The notes under the pieces are model-generated. The model had not been told where the DNA came from and searched no databases. It saw only the letters and a list, made by a program, of their open reading frames with translations. Shown piece after piece: positions 26,434 through 38,468 of a DNA stretch of 50,460 bases; position 1 is the stretch's first letter, and each line of letters starts with the position of its first letter. The translations under genes were made by a program, and so were the position numbers. Origin of the DNA: Spirogloea muscicola (lineage: Eukaryota > Streptophyta > Zygnematophyceae > Spirogloeales > Spirogloeaceae); contig WELB01000183.1 in assembly GCA_009602725.1 (NCBI GenBank), positions 193,471 through 243,930 on the forward strand, given 5' to 3'.

Positions 26434-29400
26434 TCAAGGTTCAGCCTGTGAGGTCTCAAAGCGGCCCTTGTCTGCATCAGTTGCAGTAGCCGCTGCAGAC
26501 TCCCCGTGGGCCTGCCTCTCAAGATCGAAGTTGAGCCTCTCGGCGGCCTTGCTTGGAGGGCCGATGGCACCATCATCGGCCTCCTCCGCCAGAACCAGCG
26601 GCGAGGCGCCCAACTCCGGCCCCAGCTCCAGCTCTTGTCCGATGACAGCATGATCGGCGGCCGCCTCGACGGCGCTACCAACAAGGGCCTTGGCCGCCCC
26701 CATCGCCGCCGCGGCAATGGGCTCGACGTAGCCGTGCGGCGGCCTGTACCGGGCAAGCTTACTTGGCGGTGTTGGTGGTGGTGAATTGTGTACGTAGGAC
26801 TCCTGACCATTGCCTGACTGTGGGGCCTGCACCAGGCCCTCGTACGCCCCACCTTTTATATCTGGCGGCGGTTGCGGAGCCGCAGTCGCTGGCATGGCCA
26901 ATGCGTCGTGCCTGTAGTGCACGCCCTCGAGCTCCTGCGGAACAGCGGCAGCTGCAATGGCAGTCGCGGCTTGCGCAAAGCTGGGGCTGGTGAGCTCCAG
27001 GCCCGTCCGGGCACGTGGGTGCTGGACGACTCCGCTAACAGGTGCTGCTGCCACAGCTGCTGCACCTGCACAAACAGGACTCTGCACGCCTTACTATCCA
27101 AAGCTAAGAAGTCCCATAGTAAAGATTTGTACTTGACGAGGGTAATGGTATGTCTCTATTGCCTCAACTTCCCAAGTGCCTTAGCTACAAAATTGAGACT
27201 ACAGGCTTACAGAGGCATGCAGCGCCTGCCATCTGGATTATCCAGCACAATCACTGTAACCTGACAATGTTGTCAGAGGCCAAGCTTCTGAGAGAAGCAA
27301 GACATGACGAGGCTAAGGCCGCAGGGTGCCTGTACCTCCAGGAAGAAGGCTGCGAAGCTCCCGAAGAGAGTAGAGGGAGGCGTTGTGCGTGGGGTTGTTG
27401 CCAAGCGTCCGAGCAGCAATGGAGGCCATGGCGGCCGCCGCCCTCTTCTTCTCAGCATAGCGCGCCTGAAATCAAGCACATGTCAAATGGAGAAATCTGA
27501 ATTGCATCAGTATCCAACACTTGAATACGTAGACGATGGGCAATATGAAAAGCACAATACTGAAGATCTTAGATATAAACCATAACACCAGACTTCGAAT
27601 TTAGCCAATCCTCCCAATCAAACATGACAGAGTACTCAACTCTGGTCCAGAAGCACTTGCACACTGAACTAGCATTCTGTTAGGCCCAACTTGGGACCTC
27701 GAACACGATCGAGCATGATCTCCGCAATTCAGACACACATAGGAACTGATCAGCCTGTGAAGCATCACCTGGCGAATGCGGCCTTGGGCGCGCCGCTTGA
27801 CGACCTTGGGGTCGCTGCTGCTCCGAGTCAGGCCCGACAGCGGCCCCCAGTGCTGCGACGCATGCTCCAGCGAGGCAGCGTCGCTCTCGCCTGCACGCTC
27901 GCCATCGTGCCCACCACTCGCTGCCGAGCGGTTGTACAGTATGCCCGCCGCAAGGTCACTGCCGCCCTGCGTCCCAGACCTGGGCGCCGCGTAGCTGACG
28001 TCCAAGTATGGCACACCATCCGCGTACGGAGGACCACCCAGGTTGGCGTTGCCCACGTCGCCTGGGAGCTTGCTAGCGGCTTGCACCTGGCTGGTGACCT
28101 TCAGGCCGTCGTTCTCCCGCCCTATCCCCTGTTGCGCCAGTCTCACATAGGAGAAGATAAGCTGTGAGCTGTGACCAAGCGAGACTATCCTAAGTTACAG
28201 TAATAGCAATTCTAAGCCAGCCCAAAAGCATCGGATGTACCATGTAGTGTTTGTAATGGGCCATAAAAGTTTTCAAGTGCTTAGCTTCCTACTCTCTCCC
28301 TGCGGTAAGCTGCCAATGGCAACCTTTTTTGCTTTGATTATAATTTGAATTATCTTAACATGAAAGCCAAGGCGAAAGCTGATTGCCCAGATGATGGCAC
28401 TACGCTTCTACAGAACCCTTGCAGAAGCAGACCTCACACCTGCTGGACCAGCATCGCCCGCTTCTTCTGCAAACACAGCAAGCAATACACGCAGACTCAG
28501 GATGCATGCCAAGAGCAGCAGACTTCCGTTCTTGACCAACTTCTACTGCCAGTGACCAAATGGCAAACTGATCATCTCCTCTGACTGTGCAGATGTGAGT
28601 ACACATCCACGCATTTAGAGCAGGGTGACTGTTATTTGGTCAATGTCAAAGTGAACTGTTGATTGGAGTACCAATAATCAGTTTCAGTACTTCTGCAGGT
28701 GGCATGCCCTCCAGCCCATCTGACCTGGGAGTACCGGGCCTGCCGGATCCTGCCCTGAACGCGCCGGCGAGCGATCCTGGGGTCCACATTGAGAACCCTG
28801 GCTCGCTCGAGGACACACATGAGTAGCAGCTTCCGTGGGACGGGCCACACCCTCAGCTTCTCCGACCTGTGGTACAAGCGTAGTACAAGCACGAGCAGCC
28901 TTGAGAGCTGGGACCAGCATGGACTTCACAGCGACACAATAGATATGTCTTGACAAGTGCCTGTGTGACAGAATGGTAGATGACTGTGCAGACAAGGGAG
29001 ATGCTTGGAGGTCTGTATTTGGAAGCAAGATCAGTAAAACACAATAAAACATGTACATACCTATGCCCATGCAGACAAGCAACCAAACACATGTAGGTGT
29101 CTGTAACGTGCAAAGCCGGATGCAGCTTCTAACTACGCATACAGGCAGGTGTCCTTCAAGGAAACACATTCGAAGCAGGAGCTCATGTTCTGATGGTGCT
29201 CACGAGGCGAATAGCTCCTGGATGTGCCAGTTCTGCTTCTGTGCCATCTGCAGGAGGAGCTCGCTACACAGAGCACGCCAAGTTCGCGTGCCCTCCCGGC
29301 GCTCCGAGCAGACTGCCCGAACCTCCTCCATGCGCTCACGGTCAAGGCAGTGCAGAGCATAGCATGGCAGGAAGCGCACGAGCCGCATGCGGTTGGCGTG

Positions 29401-31905
29401 GATCATGCCCTTGCGCTTGATGTACCGCATCACCTGCATGTTGATCTGCGAGCAGCATTGAAGGGTCAACGAAATGTACAACATGTGAGGCAACTTTTGC
29501 ATGCATAGCATTGCAGATTCTGTCACCATGTTGCATACTCATAAGCATGCAGTATTTGCTCACCACTTGACCTTGTTTGAAAAGGCCTTGATTGTCACCA
29601 CAACGTGCAGCCTCTTGCTCAGATGCAGACTTGGGTCAACGCTTAGCGCAGTCAAGAATGCATAACAGGATGTGTTTGTGCAAGATAAGTGAAATTCTGC
29701 CATCGTCACCTTCTCGGGGGGCTTGATGCCCTTTTCCAGTGCCTGGAGCTGAAGTTCCACCAGGGACTGCACCGCATCCTCGTAGAGTCCAAAGAGCTGA
29801 TCCACGCCCATGTGGCCCTCGCCTGTGCCCTCCTCGCTGACTGTCACCTGAGATGCAACGACATAGGACCTCCGTCATTCTCGATGCTGCGCCAAAGAGC
29901 CTCGCAGTTGCCTGGTAGAGCTCAGTGGCAGAGCTCCATGGAAGAGCATGGAGCAATGCGGTAAATGACGGCCATCGTGATGGTTTATAAAGTGTTAATA
30001 CACATCAAGAAATGGCAACAGCCCCATCTGTCTAACTACATTGCGCTTGAGAGGACATCGAGTATCTGATAAGAAAGTCCTCTGAACATGTCTGCAGAAT
30101 CTCATATATAGTGTTGGAAAGTCAAAGCTGCAGAAAGAGGACGTCGTCGCTCACCTTAAGAACCCCGTCTTCGCCTGCATGCGGCCGCGCCTCGCTGGTG
30201 ACTCTGCTCGGCACATCATCTGCCCGGCTGTTGTCGGCCTCGGCAGCACCTTTCGCCCCCGTGCCGACGTTCATCTTGTCGGCGTGCTCGACGTCGCCAG
30301 CCCACCAGCTGTCGTCGTCCTCCTCCTCGTCCGATTCGCCGGCAAGGCTGTCCATGCCGTCACCATCCTCGGCCCCAGCCCCGAAGGCCTCCCTCAGGAG
30401 GGCGTCTGCCACGCCCAGATTGAGCTCGAGGTACTGCTTTGGGAGAGGGGCCGCCACCGCCCCTGCTCTCACACAGCAATACAACGGTGACAGCAGGCGT
30501 CATGAGCAATCAAGACTGACAGCACAAGTGCCGCCACACCACTCGCATTGAACATGCAAAGGTCAGTGAGCACCTACGATTCATATACGAGACCTTCTTG
30601 CTCAATGCAGTTTTGCTCCTGTTACTCGTAGACATTTGCATGACCAGAGCTTCATAACTCACCTACCAACCTATGCTGGTCTCTGCTGTAAAGAAGGATA
30701 TACTCAGGGCAATGTAGGACGTCATATGACTTGGCCCCAGTGATTCACAACGTGCGTTCATTTTAAGGCCGTGCCTGGTCGAGAGAACTGCTGCCGTTGT
30801 AGCGATTGGTTGAGCCAGGTGTCAGGATCCTTGCCCATGAGCGACAGCAGCCCCTGGCCGGCTAGCCGCGTGACAGAGCGGGAGATGGCGATGGCCTTGA
30901 GCGTGCCCGTCTCCGGCTTCAGATCCCCAAGCCTGGCGGCTGCGGCGACCAGAGCGGTGTCGCCACCAAAGACCTTATCAAGCGTGAGGTGGGCCTGCAA
31001 GCTTCGGACGGTGAACGCGTGCCCATCCCGGAGGTTCTGGGCGAGCCAAAGCAAGCCGCCGTGTGAGGCTCATGGGCACCCACATCCGGTCAGTGAGTGC
31101 AGTGACACGGGGCGGAAAGCCCCTGCTAACTGAAAGCACATGCAGTCGCATTCCAGGCGGGTTCCCGGCAGCCGAGGAGGAGAGGAGCTCAGAGCTAGTG
31201 AAGCAAGCATGTGGGAACGCTGAGAGGCCAGAAGAGAGGTAGAGAGGTGGGCACAGCAGGCTCCTAGCCTGTGGCTCCGCTAGTATAGTCACGAACACCC
31301 TCTGTATGCACCTGGCTGGCTTTCACAGCCGCTCTTGTACTATCAGCAGCCGCATTCAGTCGTGTCATATAGGCATTAGAGGCATGACGAGGTTGAGGGT
31401 AGGAAAAGGGCTGGCCGACGCCACGAGGCATGGGGGCGGGAGGACAGGGGGAGAGGGTGGGGGCCGAGACATGGAGAATTATAGAAGCTCCTGTTATTAA
31501 ATCACTCAATCAACTTAGTAATGTTAAGATATCAATGAGCTGCTGTGAAAGCCAGTTAAGTGCATACAGAGAGGGTGCTCATGACTGGGGAGCCTCACCC
31601 GGTCGACGTGGTCTTGGAGAACCCGGTCGATGTGGGAGTTGATGAGCTGCCGGGCCTGCAGGTCGTCGCTGAAGCGAGCGGCGGCCGTGTCCGGCGCCGC
31701 GCCTTCCGCGGCGCCAGCCGTCGGCGCCGCAGCCGAGGCGGCCGGCGGNGCCCGGCAGCGTCAGCAGGTCCGTCATGGTCCGCGCCGCGCCCTGCGCCAC
31801 AGCCGCGGCGTCCGGCTCCGGCGAATGCGACGGCGGCGGCGGCGGCGGCGGCGTCGGGTCGGGCGCTGCCAGGACGTCGCCCGCCGGAGCTGCGCCGTCG
31901 TCCAT
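26434..31905 (-). CDS. Unrecognised multi-exon gene, conserved-looking
   Basis: I do not recognise the family. Likely exons on the minus strand are 31905-31599 (ATG at 31905, ending RQLINSHIDRVLQDHVDR), about 31063-30806 (LWLAQNLRDGHAFTVRSL), 30484-30122 (acidic, DEEEDDDSWW), about 29850-29690 (VDQLFGLYEDAVQSLVEL), about 29450-29180 (MQVMRYIKRKGMIHANRMRL), about 28860-28735 (DPRIARRRVQGRIRQARYSQ), about 28165-27766 and about 27470-27330. The last runs from about 27087 to the stop at 26434 and is low-complexity. The middle exons look helical and charged. QGRIRQARY occurs twice, once within an exon and once across a splice junction. The first exon contains an N at 31749 where the frame shifts. 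It could be two genes. The regular donors, acceptors and lack of stops support coding; the function is unknown. Confidence 0.55.
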
Positions 31906-32859
31906 GGCCGCCGTCGCCGGCGCGCCGATGGAGGGCCAGAGCCACGGTCGCCACAAGGACGTCAAGGGCAGGAGGCTCGCCGGAGGTCGCGCCGCATCTC
32001 GGGCCGCAAATCGCGGCGCGGAGCCCGCCGCGGTCCGCGGCGCGCGCTGCGGCGGGCCCGCCGGGCGCGCTATGGAGGGTCTGTGACGGGTGACCAGTCA
32101 GCCCGGGGGTGATCAGCGTGACGGAGGGACCCGTCCTCTGCGGGCTCCGTCGTGGGCATGGCCCGGGGAGGCGTTCCGGGCGACGTCGGCGACCGTCGGC
32201 CGCACTCTCCCGTCGTCGCTGCGGCCGTTTCGAACTGGCACGAGCCGCAGAGGAACCTCACCCAAATCTGGCGGTGGGCCTTTCTCGGGGACTTCATCGA
32301 GACCGCAGCCCCCCTCCCTCACTCACTGTTTAAAGAGGTCCCTGGATTGACGACAAACGTTTATTCACGACATTTGGACCCCGACTTGGCGGCGCTCCAC
32401 ATCTGGCGGCGGCGGAACTGCCGCCTCGACAGCCGCTATCAGGGAGTCGGCTTCCCCAGCTGCGGTGCCGCCATGGCCATAGGCCGCAGCCGTCGCCGCC
32501 GCCTCGCCGCCGCCGCCCGTCGCGCCAGGTGCTCCCCATCGTCGCGCTGAGGCGCCCAGGCGCCGCTACGGATCGGCCCTCGGGCTTGCTCCCTCCGACG
32601 TCTAGGCCTCGTCTCTCCGTCTCCCCCGGGCTCCGAGCTCGTCTATCGAGCGTCGATCCAGGCCAGAAGAGGCACACATGTACTTGATTAGCTAGCATCT
32701 TGCACTCGAGCTGCAAATTAAGCATAGCGCCTGCTCGTCCCAGCTCGATTGAGCCACCTCTCCGGTTGGGAGCTCGTGTTCCTGCTGTTCGACCTGCGAG
32801 TCACAGCGATATAGCCTGGATAGGGCAGCTGTTAGTCGTCTTCAAAGGGCTAGACTGTC
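31906..32859. promoter_or_regulatory. Divergent promoter region
   Basis: This GC-rich region separates the start of the minus-strand unknown gene and the start of the plus-strand hydrolase. It contains open frames on every strand that are explained by base composition. No TATA-like box or clear motif was identified. A shared or adjacent promoter is inferred only from the divergent layout. Confidence 0.4.
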
Positions 32860-35800
32860 ATGGCTGCAAGGCTTAGCTCCTTGAGGTCGACAGCCTTCTG
32901 TGGAAAGGTTTCGTCATCAGCATGTGACAGTTGGTCCAGTACTGTCTACACAAATTCGAGGCTGAGTGCCAGGCGGCATACAAGTCATCAGCCCTGCAGG
33001 ATCTCTGAACCAGGCCGAGCTGTCAATGCTTCCAGCAAGGCCGGCCCCCCCAAGGTGGTGCTTGGGGAGAGCGAGCTGAGCAAGCAGCTGGTCGCATCCT
33101 TGCCGGAGCTTCTGGAAGTATACAGGTGATGTGCCTTCTTGTTTGCTTGAGTTATGAACCTGTTTCACAATCATGTAGGCGTCCTTTCAAATGTTTCCAC
33201 CAGCAGGTGGTGCTCCTAGGAGTAAGATATGCAGACACTGTATCTAGTGTTGCCAACTGGACAATGAAGGGGAATGCTACTTCCAAACTCGTGTGCAATC
33301 CATCTTTCTAGCTGTAGCTGGTTTGCCAAGGCGCAATCTGGTAATTGCTGCATCAATTGCTTACACAAGACGAACCCTGCATGGCCAACTCTTGCAGGCC
33401 CACAGCCGGACTCAAGAATAGGCACGTTGGGACGATCTTTCCAGCCTTCTTCAGGTCCAAGCCAGACGTTCTCTTCAGGCGCGAGTGCCTGCGCATGCAA
33501 GATGGAAGCACCGTTGCGGTGGATTGGCCGATCGATGGTGCAGATAAGGAAGTGTGGAGGACAGAGCCTCGAGAAGATGCTCCCATCCTCGTACTCTTGG
33601 TGAGTCAATTACTGAGAGCACAAGCTGTAAAGTGAGCAAATCCGATAAAGCTCCTGCCATTAAGAAACCTTCTCCACTGCTGAAGATCGGCTTCCCTAGA
33701 TCTGCTTTCAACCACTTGTGACATGGCACCTTGCAGCCTGGACTGACAGGTGGGAGTGATGATTCATATGTCCGCCATATGCTTATTCGTGCTCATGCCA
33801 ATGGCTGGAGAGCTGTGGTCTTCAATAGCCGCGGATGCGCTGACAGCCCAGTCACCACACCACAGGTACAATCTGGTTTCCCAACTGATAATGAGCTATG
33901 CTCCCTTTAGGCGGTGGTTGAAGTACTTGAGAGTAGCAAAACAACTGGGATGTGTTGAATGGGCTCCTGTTAAAGTCTTCTCGCAAGCCTTGCTCGCCTT
34001 TGCGATGTGATTGGTTGCTCGCCCTTGACTGGCCCTTACGCTGGTGGTATAGGTCTATAGGTCCAGAGGTTATTCATGACCCAAGAGTATGAGGTGCTGA
34101 GGGTGTGACTCAAAGTTGTCAGCAAAGAGTCCCCTGATTGTTTGGGTAATTGCATACATAGAAGGACTACATCAAGTCATGACACTCATAATCTGCACGT
34201 GAGCATTTGTGGCTCTGTTGTAACAATGTGACTTGAATGTTGATCTTGCAGTTCTACTCAGCCTCCTTCACTGAAGACACTCGACAAGTAGTCAAGCACA
34301 TTGCAAGCTTGTACCCCGCTGCTCGCATGTATGCTGCTGGCTGGTCATTGGGGGCTAATATTCTTGTCCGATACTTAGGTCAGGTGAGCAATTGATAAAT
34401 GCTCAATCACTTCTGCAAAGCATGATATACTGCCTGCACACGGCAGTGGCTGCTCAATATGCAGGCCTTGGAAGATCAATGCTACGCTTTTCTTGCCAGT
34501 TTGCTTAATACGTTATCCAGGGCAGTCAGGATGATAGTGTCAAGGGTTGGTCTGTTGTCCATCAAGCAGGCAGTATTTGAATGTTTGTGGATTTTGCACG
34601 ACCTATGAGTGCAGGAGAAGGAGTTGACGCCTTTGTCTGGTGCAGTGTCGTTGTGCAACCCATTCGACCTGGTCAAAGCAGATGAAGACTTCCACAGAGG
34701 CTTTAACAAGGTTTACAATGGTAGCCTGGCAAAACAGCTGCGCAAGATTTTCAAGAAGTGAGCTATCTATGCAGCTACAAATTTTTATTGCACAGTACTT
34801 TCCATTGCATAAACATGTTCTGTTTCTACTCTGTACAAGGCCATTGGCAGCTGTCTAATATCAAAATACTCGCTCTGACACCCATTGAGCCGCCGTCGAT
34901 GGCAGACATGCTCACCTCTTCAAGGATGTTGGCGGGGAATTCAATATTCAGTTGGCTGCCAATGCCAAGACTGTTCGGCAATTTGACGATGCTCTGACAA
35001 GAGGTGACTAATACCTGAAGTCCTGCTCAACTTTCAATTGTCCTTTAAGAGCTCAATAATGAAAAACGAGGGCAGAAACTGCCAGATACTGCCCCTTCAC
35101 CTTTCTGTGCTCGTGGCTGCTCTTTGGCTTGTTCTTTCAAGTTTGTAATGACACCAACTAGTGGCCTAGCTAAGGTGGCAAAAGAAAGGATGCAAATTTG
35201 CCACAGGGAGTAGGCTGCTGTCCCAATGTGCAGTGTCATTTGGATACAAGTCGGTGGACGATTACTACTCTGATGCAAGCAGCTCCCGGAGCATAGAGGA
35301 TGTACAGATACCTCTCTTGTGTATACAGGTACAGCAAGGGCTTTCCCGACACGCAGAGTTGGGAACTACACGGAAACCATTACAGCGTGCATTGAATTTC
35401 TCTTATAAACGACTGTCTTCTTTGAGGGTTCCTAGTAATTTGTGCTTGATATGGCAGAAAGACATGCTGATGTGTTACTACAACAGGCTGAGGATGATCC
35501 AATCGCACCAGCTCGTGGCATTCCTTACACAGATATTAAGGTGTGAAATTGTTGACTATTCTGTAGTGATGAATGTCAATTGTTTGCAATCTCCATACTT
35601 AGTGAGTTCCAACCTGGCAGCTGACCCGCCCCTCATCATTGGGGCAGCAATGGCTCGTTGAGTTGATATTCTACAGTCGTTTGCAACTGATGCATGAGCT
35701 GCTGACATGGCTGTGTGAATGCCATCGCCCCAATTCTGAAGCTAAAGCTACTGCATTCTCCTGCAGGCAAATAGACATTGCATTCTTGTTGTGACGCCAT

Positions 35801-36018
35801 ATGGCGGACACCTTGGTTGGTGTGCTGGACCAGACGCCCCGTTTGGCGCACCGTGGACCGATGCAATTGTGATGAAGTACTTGATGAAGCTGGATGCAGC
35901 GCTCCTCGACAGACCCGCTTTTGAGGCGGCAGGCAGGGAGGCAGGGGAAGTGGAGCTGGTGGGCGCATATGACAGGAAAGCTGGTCCCGGAACGCCACCT
36001 CCCGGTGCCCCGTCCTGA
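32860..36018 (+). CDS. Alpha/beta hydrolase, EMB8/YheT family
   Basis: Nine exons fit in phase: 32860-33125, 33398-33599, 33737-33865, 34252-34383, 34615-34757, 34906-35003, 35234-35328, 35487-35540 and 35767-36018, giving 456 residues. The catalytic triad is visible: nucleophile Ser in GWSLGAN, Asp in AEDDPIAPARG and His in GGHLGWCAG. Other family blocks are RHVGTIFPAFFRS, LPGLTGGSDDSYVRHML, FNSRGCADSPVTTPQFYSAS, LCNPFDLVKADEDFHRGFN and YKSVDDYYSDASS. This matches plant embryogenesis-associated EMB8 proteins and bacterial YheT esterases; the physiological substrate is unknown. The first 60 residues are Ser/Arg-rich and low in acidic residues, so plastid targeting is plausible. A TGTAAA at 36027 could be part of the polyadenylation signal. 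Confidence 0.93.
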
Positions 36019-36229
36019 TTGGAGTTTGTAAAGGCCTGTGTGTTTCCTGATGTTAGTGCTTGCAGGGGCTTATGTGTGATCCCGATTGTGCTGATGTTAT
36101 GTGCATGAACACAGTACCACATTGTGCATTTTATGCTGACACATTGTCAGCAACCATCAGAGCCAGCTATGCCACTTATGCGTGTCAAGGTGCTAGGAAC
36201 AGTTTGTGCCATGGCTGCATCCTCAGCTC

Positions 36230-36765
36230 TTCCAAGATAAGGGTGGACAATGTCCAAAAGAAGCAGCTCGTTCACTTGGGGGGCGAGGGCCGTGAAAGAC
36301 CAGCCCAGGGAACATGGGCAAGGTCCAAAGGGCTGAAAGGCGTTAAAAGCACACAGCTATGCAAGTGGCTACAGCAAATAGGAGCTTACTAGCCTCAAGT
36401 CAGCAGCGCAAGTCGCAGTATCTTGGAGCCGAAAGAGTTACCCCAACAAATCCAGAAGCAGCAGCAGAAAGAAAGAAACAGCTCGTTTATATTGACAGCA
36501 GTGGCTGTGAGAGGCCAGCCCAAAGGTATGCAGCCAAAGAAGAAGTGGCTCTCCCAATGGGGGCAAGGGCTGTGATGAGAAGCCAGCCCGAACACAGACT
36601 TGACAAGGTTCGAAGGGGCCAAAGCCCGAAGGGGCCGAAAACGCTATCTCAGCCAAAGCGCAGCCGCCCGCAAGTGCGCTACAAAAGCACACAGCTATGC
36701 AAGTGGCTACACCACAAAGAAATCAACAGGAAGAGAGAGGGAGCGCTGAAATGAGAGAGCCGCAT
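36230..36765. repeat. GC-hairpin repeat cluster with a 335-bp direct repeat
   Basis: AAAAGCACACAGCTATGCAA followed by GTGGCTACA occurs at about 36346 and again at about 36681. Each copy is preceded by an AAACAGCTCGTT-like or AAGCAGCTCGTT string and a GGCTGTGAGAGGCCAGCC-like core (36280-36305, 36500-36525 and 36566-36590). GTGGACAATGTCC at 36242 matches 13660. This is a partly tandem array of the family seen upstream. Confidence 0.75.
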
Positions 36766-37059
36766 GCGGAACACCTGGGCAAGCGATCCGGCGTCACTGA
36801 AGTCGAGCAGCTAGCTCACTCGGCTGTTTTCGAAGGGAGCGTGGGCTCTGAAAAACCAACCCACAAAAGCCGTCCGGTTCCCGGTATCTATGGTCATCGA
36901 CCCGTTACATCATCCGCTAAGCACTAACTACAGACTATCGGTTAGCAAAATCCGCTACAATATGTGTAGCGAGGTCTCCTCCCCCCACGCGAAATCCACA
37001 CTCACACTGACGGAAAGACTGACGGAGAGAAGACAGCGCTCGAGTGCCACAGGAGCGGC

Positions 37060-37090
<31 letters not shown>

Positions 37091-37436
37091 CGCGGCGGCA
37101 GAGGCGCAGCCGGGAGGGATGGGGGCGGGCGGGAGCATTCACTTCCCCCCCACCACCTGGCTCTGCTGGCAGGTCCCTCCTCCCTCCCCGCGGCCGGCCT
37201 CCTCCCTCCCCTCAAACCGAAAGTAGTGTTATCACGCCACCTCCGTTCGGTCGCTCTGTCGCTCACTCCACCTGCCAGGAGAGGTGCGGAGCCCTGGCTC
37301 CGTGGCCTGACCCCGCAATATGCGGCACAGGGACCCCGGGCGGCCCACTGAGCGGGCTGGCACGTTGCCGAGCCCAACGACTAGAGCGGCAACTCTGGCC
37401 CTTGGAAAACGATGTCCTTAGGACCTTGTTCATACT
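36766..37436. other. Intergenic, DUF3172 upstream region
   Basis: It contains a GGC tract at 37067-37100 and GC-rich sequence, with no supported exon. It is probably the DUF3172 promoter and 5' UTR. Confidence 0.45.
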
Positions 37437-38468
37437 TTGGTCTTCCTCTCATTCATGCGCACCGCGCGCCTACCCTCTGATGGAAATGGAACAGAAACAA
37501 GGTTCTTCGAANGGCGGCGGCGGCGGCGGCGGCTTCGACGACGGCGGCGACGGGCCGCCGCCGCAGTGGCCATCGCCGTTTTCGGGGTCCAACAAGTTTT
37601 TGATGGCGGCGTGCTTCGTGGTGGGCATCGCCTTCGGCATCGCCGTCGACACCGTCGTGAACGTGGAGCCGTCCAACGTGGCGTCCCGCGAGGTGATCGA
37701 CCAGAAGACGCCAAACCCGGACATCTGCCTCGCCAACGGCATGTCCGCCATGGTGCTGGACCAGCGCCTCTTCATCTCCTTCAACCCGTGAGCCCCCTTC
37801 CCCGTTAGCCGTTAGGTTAGGGTTTAGGGTTATATTTAACGATGAAGCGTTAGGGGTCAGGGTTTAGGGTTTACCCTAAGCCCTCCATTGTTGACTGTAC
37901 TCCATGGCGGCTGCCAACGGGCATCTGCCAGCTCTCCTTCTCGGCTGCCGCTGCTGCCTGGCAGCCCATGGGCGAGTGTCTGATGGCTATGGGACTGTGA
38001 AGCGCCACTCCTTGGCTGCCTCGGCGTGCAGAGTTGCCTGCTTGGCTTGTCACCCGACGCTGCCTGGATCACAGTCTGTCTGTCTTTTGCCAATCTTCTC
38101 CATAGCGTTCATCTTAAGTTTGTGTCGAATGCAAGTCGTGGTCCTGACATGCAATTACTGCTGCCGCACTTGCCATGTGCTGGGGCCGCAGCTTCAATGT
38201 GTATGTGTCACAGGCAGAGGTGAAGCCAGGATGCGTCCTGCGCCAGAGCAACTGGCAGGTGCTGGAGAGCCGCGGCCTGGTGACGTCGGACGAGACGCGC
38301 GACTGCCGGCGCAACATGAACACGTTCGGGTTTGTGGGTGACCTGCGGCGCTCGCCCGAGGTCAACTGCGTGTACCACAGCGAGACGGCCGAGAACCAGT
38401 TCCTGCGCGACCCCGCCAAGGCCGCACTCGGCGACGGCTTCCAGCCCAAGGACATTGAAGACCAATGA
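37437..38468 (+). CDS. DUF3172 family protein, plastid or thylakoid type
   Basis: Two exons, 37437-37787 and 38192-38468, join as ISFNP|FNVYVSQAEVKPGCVLR in phase. The protein has a glycine-rich segment, one membrane segment (KFLMAACFVVGIAFGIAVDT) and the conserved block ENVASREVID-like ASREVIDQKTPNPDICLANG. It continues NMNTFGFVGDLRRSPEVNCV and YHSETAENQFLRDP. DUF3172 occurs in cyanobacteria, algae and plants, with no settled function. The frame upstream of the N at 37512 is ambiguous. If the N is a spurious base, translation starts at 37437 with a short basic leader. If it is real, ATG 37402 or 37480 is used. The intron carries telomere-like repeats. Confidence 0.88.
37811..37880. repeat. 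Telomere-like TTTAGGG array in the DUF3172 intron
   Basis: GTTAGGTTAGGGTTTAGGGT (37811-37830) and AGGGTTTAGGGTTTACCCTA (about 37859-37878) lie within 95 bases of the donor at 37788. The G-rich strand is the sense strand here, opposite to the RadA and NOMO introns. Confidence 0.8.
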
